DNA of 64,000 nt from Oehlia diaphana (Eukaryota > Glomeromycota > Glomeromycetes > Glomerales > Glomeraceae), in contig QZLH01000165.1 of NCBI GenBank assembly GCA_003833135.1, forward strand, positions 25,892 to 89,891, in the 5' to 3' direction. The notes beneath the pieces are model-generated. The model saw nothing but the letters and a program-made list of their open reading frames with translations. It did no database searches and was not told the DNA's origin. Numbering within the stretch: position 1 is the first letter of the stretch; each line of letters begins with the position of its first letter. A program made the position numbers and the translations under genes. Of this stretch, positions 60,473 to 64,000 are shown in pieces.

Positions 60473-60676
60473 GTGATACGATTGAATTTTCTAATAAAAT
60501 GTGATATTTTAATATTTTTGGAAATTATTATTATTATCAGTTATGCATTAACTGCGATGTTTCGATGTTTCACAAGTTACGGAATTACCCGCGGTAAGAA
60601 ACTTTACAAACAAATAAAAAATTTATTCAAAAATGTATGGCTCGATCAAGTGACTAAAAATGCAACGTTACACTAA
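60473..60676 (+). CDS. Short unrecognised frame, possible exon
   Basis: The second half of this frame, MFRCFTSYGITRGKKLYKQI and KNLFKNVWLDQV, has a composition unlike the T-rich noise around it and ends with a stop at 60676. It is preceded by an acceptor-like TTATCAG at 60534-60540. It may be a 3' exon of the HMG-like gene or an independent remnant; in phase 0 from that gene the frame would not fit. Low confidence. Confidence 0.25.
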   Translation: MIRLNFLIKCDILIFLEIIIIISYALTAMFRCFTSYGITRGKKLYKQIKNLFKNVWLDQVTKNATLH

Positions 60677-60739
60677 AAAGAAAAGTCAACGACACTTTAA
60701 CGAAAGTTAGAGAATTAATACAATCTATACATTTTCTTT

Positions 60740-60827
<88 letters not shown>

Positions 60828-61886
60828 TTAAGTGAAATTTTGTATTATGTATTATGTTAACTGTTAATAAAGAAATGCGTGTTACCAATCAAAAAAAGAT
60901 AACTCCTTTATAGATCATTTACGTAAAGGTACTAAAATTCTTTTAGCGTTTGTACGTTTACCAGGTCTAGAACATTTTTTTTGTTATTTATATTTTGTAC
61001 ATTTGCATATTATATAATTTTGCATTAATAAAGAACCAATTGATTTTCTTAGAGACGCTGAAAAATAATTATAATAATAAATATATTTCAATGTTAATCC
61101 AAATTCCGAATTTGATTTGGATTTTTGATCACAAATCTAATCCAAATTTGTAGATAATCCTTGTGCATCATCATCGGCCGATTTATTAATTATGAATCAT
61201 ATATTTGTATCAATTTCGGATATAACACAAAAAAATGTCTAATCATATTGGTATTTGTTATTTGGAAAAATTATTATTCGACATCGAAAAAAAAATTTGT
61301 TTACTAGAAACTAAAATTTCATATACTAAAGTATTACTAACACAGAAACATTTTAAACCCACTATAATGTTTATGCAAAAAATCATCAAATTAAATTTAG
61401 AAATTGAAATGTCAATCTATATAAATCTAGAATTTAATCATTTTTGGTTCCAGATTCTTGGGTAAATTTTTTAAAAAATGATCGTCTGAGGTTACCTTGT
61501 TCATTATCAGATTATGGGTAAGATCTTCTTCCGGAAGAATTATATTAATTATTATATTTAATTAATTTAAATATATATCTAAGTTTAGTTTATATTAATA
61601 TTAATATTAAAGAAACTGAATATGAATTGAATAGTGTAATCATTAGAGTAAAATTGCGATTTGGGCTTTCCTGTGGCAATTTCATTGTGTATTAATTTGA
61701 GCCATCAAATAGTAGGTTTTTTAAAGAAAAATTACTTTTGCTGATCAATAAAATTTTTGAACTTTTACAGTCAACGAACATAATAGAGATCATCACGTGA
61801 CATTTTTTAAATAAATAATTTCCTAAATTTTCTCTATTTTCATATGAAAAATTAAAAATTTGTTTTTAGTTAGGGTTCCGCAAGGA
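60677..61886. other. Poly-T tracts and intergenic sequence
   Basis: 60741-60826 is an almost uninterrupted T run broken only by GATA at about 60776-60779. After it, a 76-residue frame at 61235-61465 has no recognised content. Otherwise nothing is supported. Confidence 0.5.
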
Positions 61887-62443
61887 CCCCAAATAATACT
61901 GATATAACTCACAAACGGGTTTGCATAGAGTTTATATAAGATTACTTTTTAAACCCATAAATTGAATTTGCGTAGATCGGTAAATTTGAAGATAACTCAC
62001 ATAATAAAATGGCGAGTTTCGCACCATTTTAACAAATAAATGGTGAGTTTTGCACCATTTAATCAATATTTTAATAGAAAAAAGTGCGAAACGCACCATT
62101 TTATTAATGTTTTAATAGAAAAAAGTGCGAAACGCGCCATTTTAACAAATAAATGGAGAGTTTCGCACCATTTTATTAATACTTTAATAGAAAAAAGTGC
62201 GAAACGAACAACTTTAACAATGTATAAATGGAGAGTTTCGCACCATTTTATTAATACTTTAATAGAAAAAAGTGCAAAACGAACAATTTTAACAAATAAA
62301 TGTGAAACACATTATATTAGTAACAAAAATCTTTCTGAACTAAGATTTGGATTTGCGTAGCATTGCTATGAAAAAAAAGTTGCTTAGAGTTAATAGTAAG
62401 TGCATGCCGATCATTTGTGAGTTATATTAGTATTATTCGGGGG
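61887..62443. mobile_element. TIR element carrying an internal tandem array, about 557 bp
   Basis: The left end CCCCAAATAATACTGATATA continues ACTCACAAA. The reverse complement of the right end is CCCCGAATAATACTAATATA and ACTCACAAATG. The TIR is about 29 bp with two mismatches. TTTGCGTAG also appears on both sides of the array. The centre holds the 72-75 bp array listed separately. Confidence 0.78.
62005..62310. repeat. Tandem array, about 72-75 bp unit, four to five copies
   Basis: Each unit contains AGTTTCGCACCATTTTATTA, then ATACTTTAATAGAAAAAAGT and GCGAAACG. GTTTCGCAC and GTGCGAAAC are inverted within the unit. The first unit is more diverged. A plus ORF through the array (62040) encodes a 24-25 residue repeat only because the unit is close to a multiple of three. 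Confidence 0.85.
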
Positions 62444-62504
62444 AATTGGATTATATTAAATAAAAAATGATAATAAATTGTTTCATCATGGCTTTTTAAT
62501 AAAA

Positions 62505-63125
62505 AAAAGCTGATTTTATTAAAAAATCGTATTACCGATTTTTTTAGCATAAAAAAAATGATTTTATTAGAAAATCAATATGTCAGTTTTTTTAATAAAA
62601 ATAAACTGATTTTATTAAAAAAATATTATTGTATAATAAAAAACCTGATTTTATTAAAAAATTCGTGTATTAGTTTTTTTAATAAAAAACCTAATTTTAT
62701 TAAAAATTCGGTGTATTGGTTTTTTTTAATAAAAAACCCGATTTTATTACAAAAATCGGTGTATTGGTTTTTTTTATGATAAAAAATCAGTGTATCAGTT
62801 TTTTTAATAAAAAAACCCTTTAATAAAAAAACCAATTTTATTAAAAAATCAGTGTATTGGTTTTTTTAATAAAAAAAAACTGTTTTTATTAAAAAATCAG
62901 ACTACTGGTTGTTTTTTAATAAAAATAAACTGATTTTATTAAAAAAATCAGTATGTCAGTTTTTTTTAATAAAATAAAATGATTCTACTAAAAAAATTGG
63001 TATTTCAATTTTTTTTTAATAAAATAAACTGATTTTATTAAAAATCAGTTTTTCAGTTTTTTTAGTTTTTTTTTAATAAAAAATAAATCAATTTTAGTAA
63101 AAAATTGGGCTATTGGTTTTTTAAT
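62505..63125. repeat. Minisatellite, about 45-bp unit, about 13 copies
   Basis: The consensus-like unit is TTTTTTTAATAAAAAAACTG followed by ATTTTATTAAAAAATCAGTG and TATTGG. TTTAATAAA and TTTATTAAA are inverted within it, as are CTGATTTT and AAAATCAG, so each unit can fold. Copies vary at the CTG/CCG/CAA and GTATTGG/GTATCAG positions. It begins shortly after the TIR element at 61887-62443. Confidence 0.85.
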
Positions 63126-64000
63126 ATAAAACTAGAGGATTCTAATGTGCGGTGACTTCATCACTGCTAATTGATATGCTTAAATTGAAATGTATTATAT
63201 AATAATATATAATAGTGTAATATTAATTTTATTATTCTTATGAACTTATTTATAAAAGAGATGTCCTTAAAGAAGATACTTCAATTTACATATGAAATCT
63301 ATTGGATCAAAGATTTTATAAGGTATTATAATGGATGAAAATGTATTCATTTATTTTATTTTTAAATTATTTGTTGTCATTGTAAAAAAATCTTTTTTTA
63401 TTAATCATTTTATTAATAATAAAAAAATAAAAAAATAATCTTTTTGTCTATTCAGTTCTTATTACATTTTAACTTTTTATTTAATAAACTAAAATAATTT
63501 TGATAAAAAAAAATTAATCTATAAAAATATTACCTAACATTTAGATTAGCCTGTATAAATTGCCTAACACATGATTTGTCTGCGCCTAAGTAGTTGATCA
63601 GCAAATCATATTGATTATTTACTAATATAAAATATTTTAAATTATTTTTGCTTAATACTAGACAATTAACTTATTAAGTTAATAAAATTGTAAAATTTTA
63701 AAATCAATATCGCTCTTCTTTTTACGATTAGTAGTTTTTTTATTTTTATTTTTTTTTAACCACAAAATCGTTTAGTAATTTTCATTTATTATTTTTTTTA
63801 ATGATAGACCGTTTAGAAATTTTTTTAGGATTTTTTTTTTTTTTGAAATTTTTTTAACAACAGATCAGATTTTTTTTTCATTAGAAATTTTTTTATTTTT
63901 TTAGTTTAACAATAGATCGGACTTGCCCTTTCTTTATGTTCGGTAACTGACATTTACTAATATTAATTAGTAATAGTTAGTTCCCAGTTATAAAAAAAAA
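63126..64000. other. Intergenic, no gene seen
   Basis: AT-rich with T runs at 63735-63905 containing repeated GATCGGA/GATCAGA words. No coding or RNA evidence. Confidence 0.45.

Noticed and set aside
62040..62360. 106-residue ORF with a 24-25 residue repeat
   Set aside because: It is the translation of a tandem array inside a TIR element; no start context or homology.
62505..63125. Possible CRISPR-like array
   Set aside because: Units are contiguous 45-bp tandem repeats without unique spacers, in a eukaryotic context.
1..64000. tRNA and 5S rRNA genes
   Set aside because: I looked for GGTTCGAATCC-type B boxes and paired acceptor arms; GTTCGAAC hits at 5170 and 53710 are part of MITE family 1 and do not fold as tRNA. 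A tRNAscan run would settle it.

Overview
The window looks like a stretch of an AT-rich, repeat-laden fungal nuclear genome. The best guess is an arbuscular mycorrhizal fungus of the Rhizophagus/Glomeromycotina type. That is an inference from the gene repertoire: expanded tyrosine-kinase-like genes, kinase-Sel1 fusions, F-box/LRR genes, AAA-ATPase-like/nuclease genes, an HMG-box-like gene, LINE remnants and very many short inverted-repeat elements. Spliceosomal introns with GTAAG-like donors and TTAG/TATAG acceptors are common, so genes were assembled exon by exon. I saw no tRNA, rRNA or CRISPR array.

Layout. 1-2.1 kb: an inverted-repeat element and a small truncated kinase-like gene (minus). 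2.2-8.3 kb: several MITE-like elements (2195, 3034, 4105, 5052) and a decayed LINE (about 5975-8199). 8.9-10.9 kb: a two-exon AAA-ATPase-like/PD-(D/E)XK-type gene (minus). 11.4-13.5 kb: a cluster of related inverted-repeat elements, including a 1.25 kb TIR transposon relic. 13.6-16.7 kb: the first five-exon kinase-Sel1 gene (minus), with a 73-bp palindrome just upstream of its start. 17.2-19.8 kb: a decayed piece of the AAA-ATPase family, a 284-bp MITE and a dead F-box/LRR gene. 19.8-24.6 kb: a TIR element with internal AT repeats, a more GC-balanced island of unknown nature, and a lone first exon. 24.6-26.1 kb: an intact F-box/LRR gene (plus). 29.0-34.3 kb: the second five-exon kinase-Sel1 gene (minus), 25 Sel1 repeats, whose first intron is swollen by inverted-repeat elements and contains a 586-base run of N. 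37.2-38.3 kb: a polytopic membrane protein with a coiled-coil tail (minus). 41.5-43.35 kb: a third, dead kinase-Sel1 copy (plus). 44.1-45.0 kb: a six-exon small membrane protein gene (plus) that only appears after splicing. 46.8-47.3 kb: another F-box/LRR remnant. 48.7-51.0 kb (plus) and 54.4-56.7 kb (minus): a convergent pair of nine-exon kinase genes, each predicted at 553 residues, separated by a 5'-truncated LINE and MITEs. 59.8-60.1 kb: an HMG-box-like gene. 61.9-63.1 kb: a TIR element filled with a tandem array, then a 45-bp minisatellite.

How it works together. Four intact or nearly intact kinases, one truncated kinase-like gene and at least one dead kinase copy lie in one window. Sel1 repeats and F-box/LRR proteins are usually protein-interaction modules, so the region resembles an expanding signalling and ubiquitin-adaptor repertoire under birth and death. 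Mobile elements sit close to several kinase starts and inside one kinase intron. The clearest unusual features are the symmetric phase-1 tail exons of the paired kinases, the higher-order repeat structure of the Sel1 arrays, and the density of distinct TIR element families.
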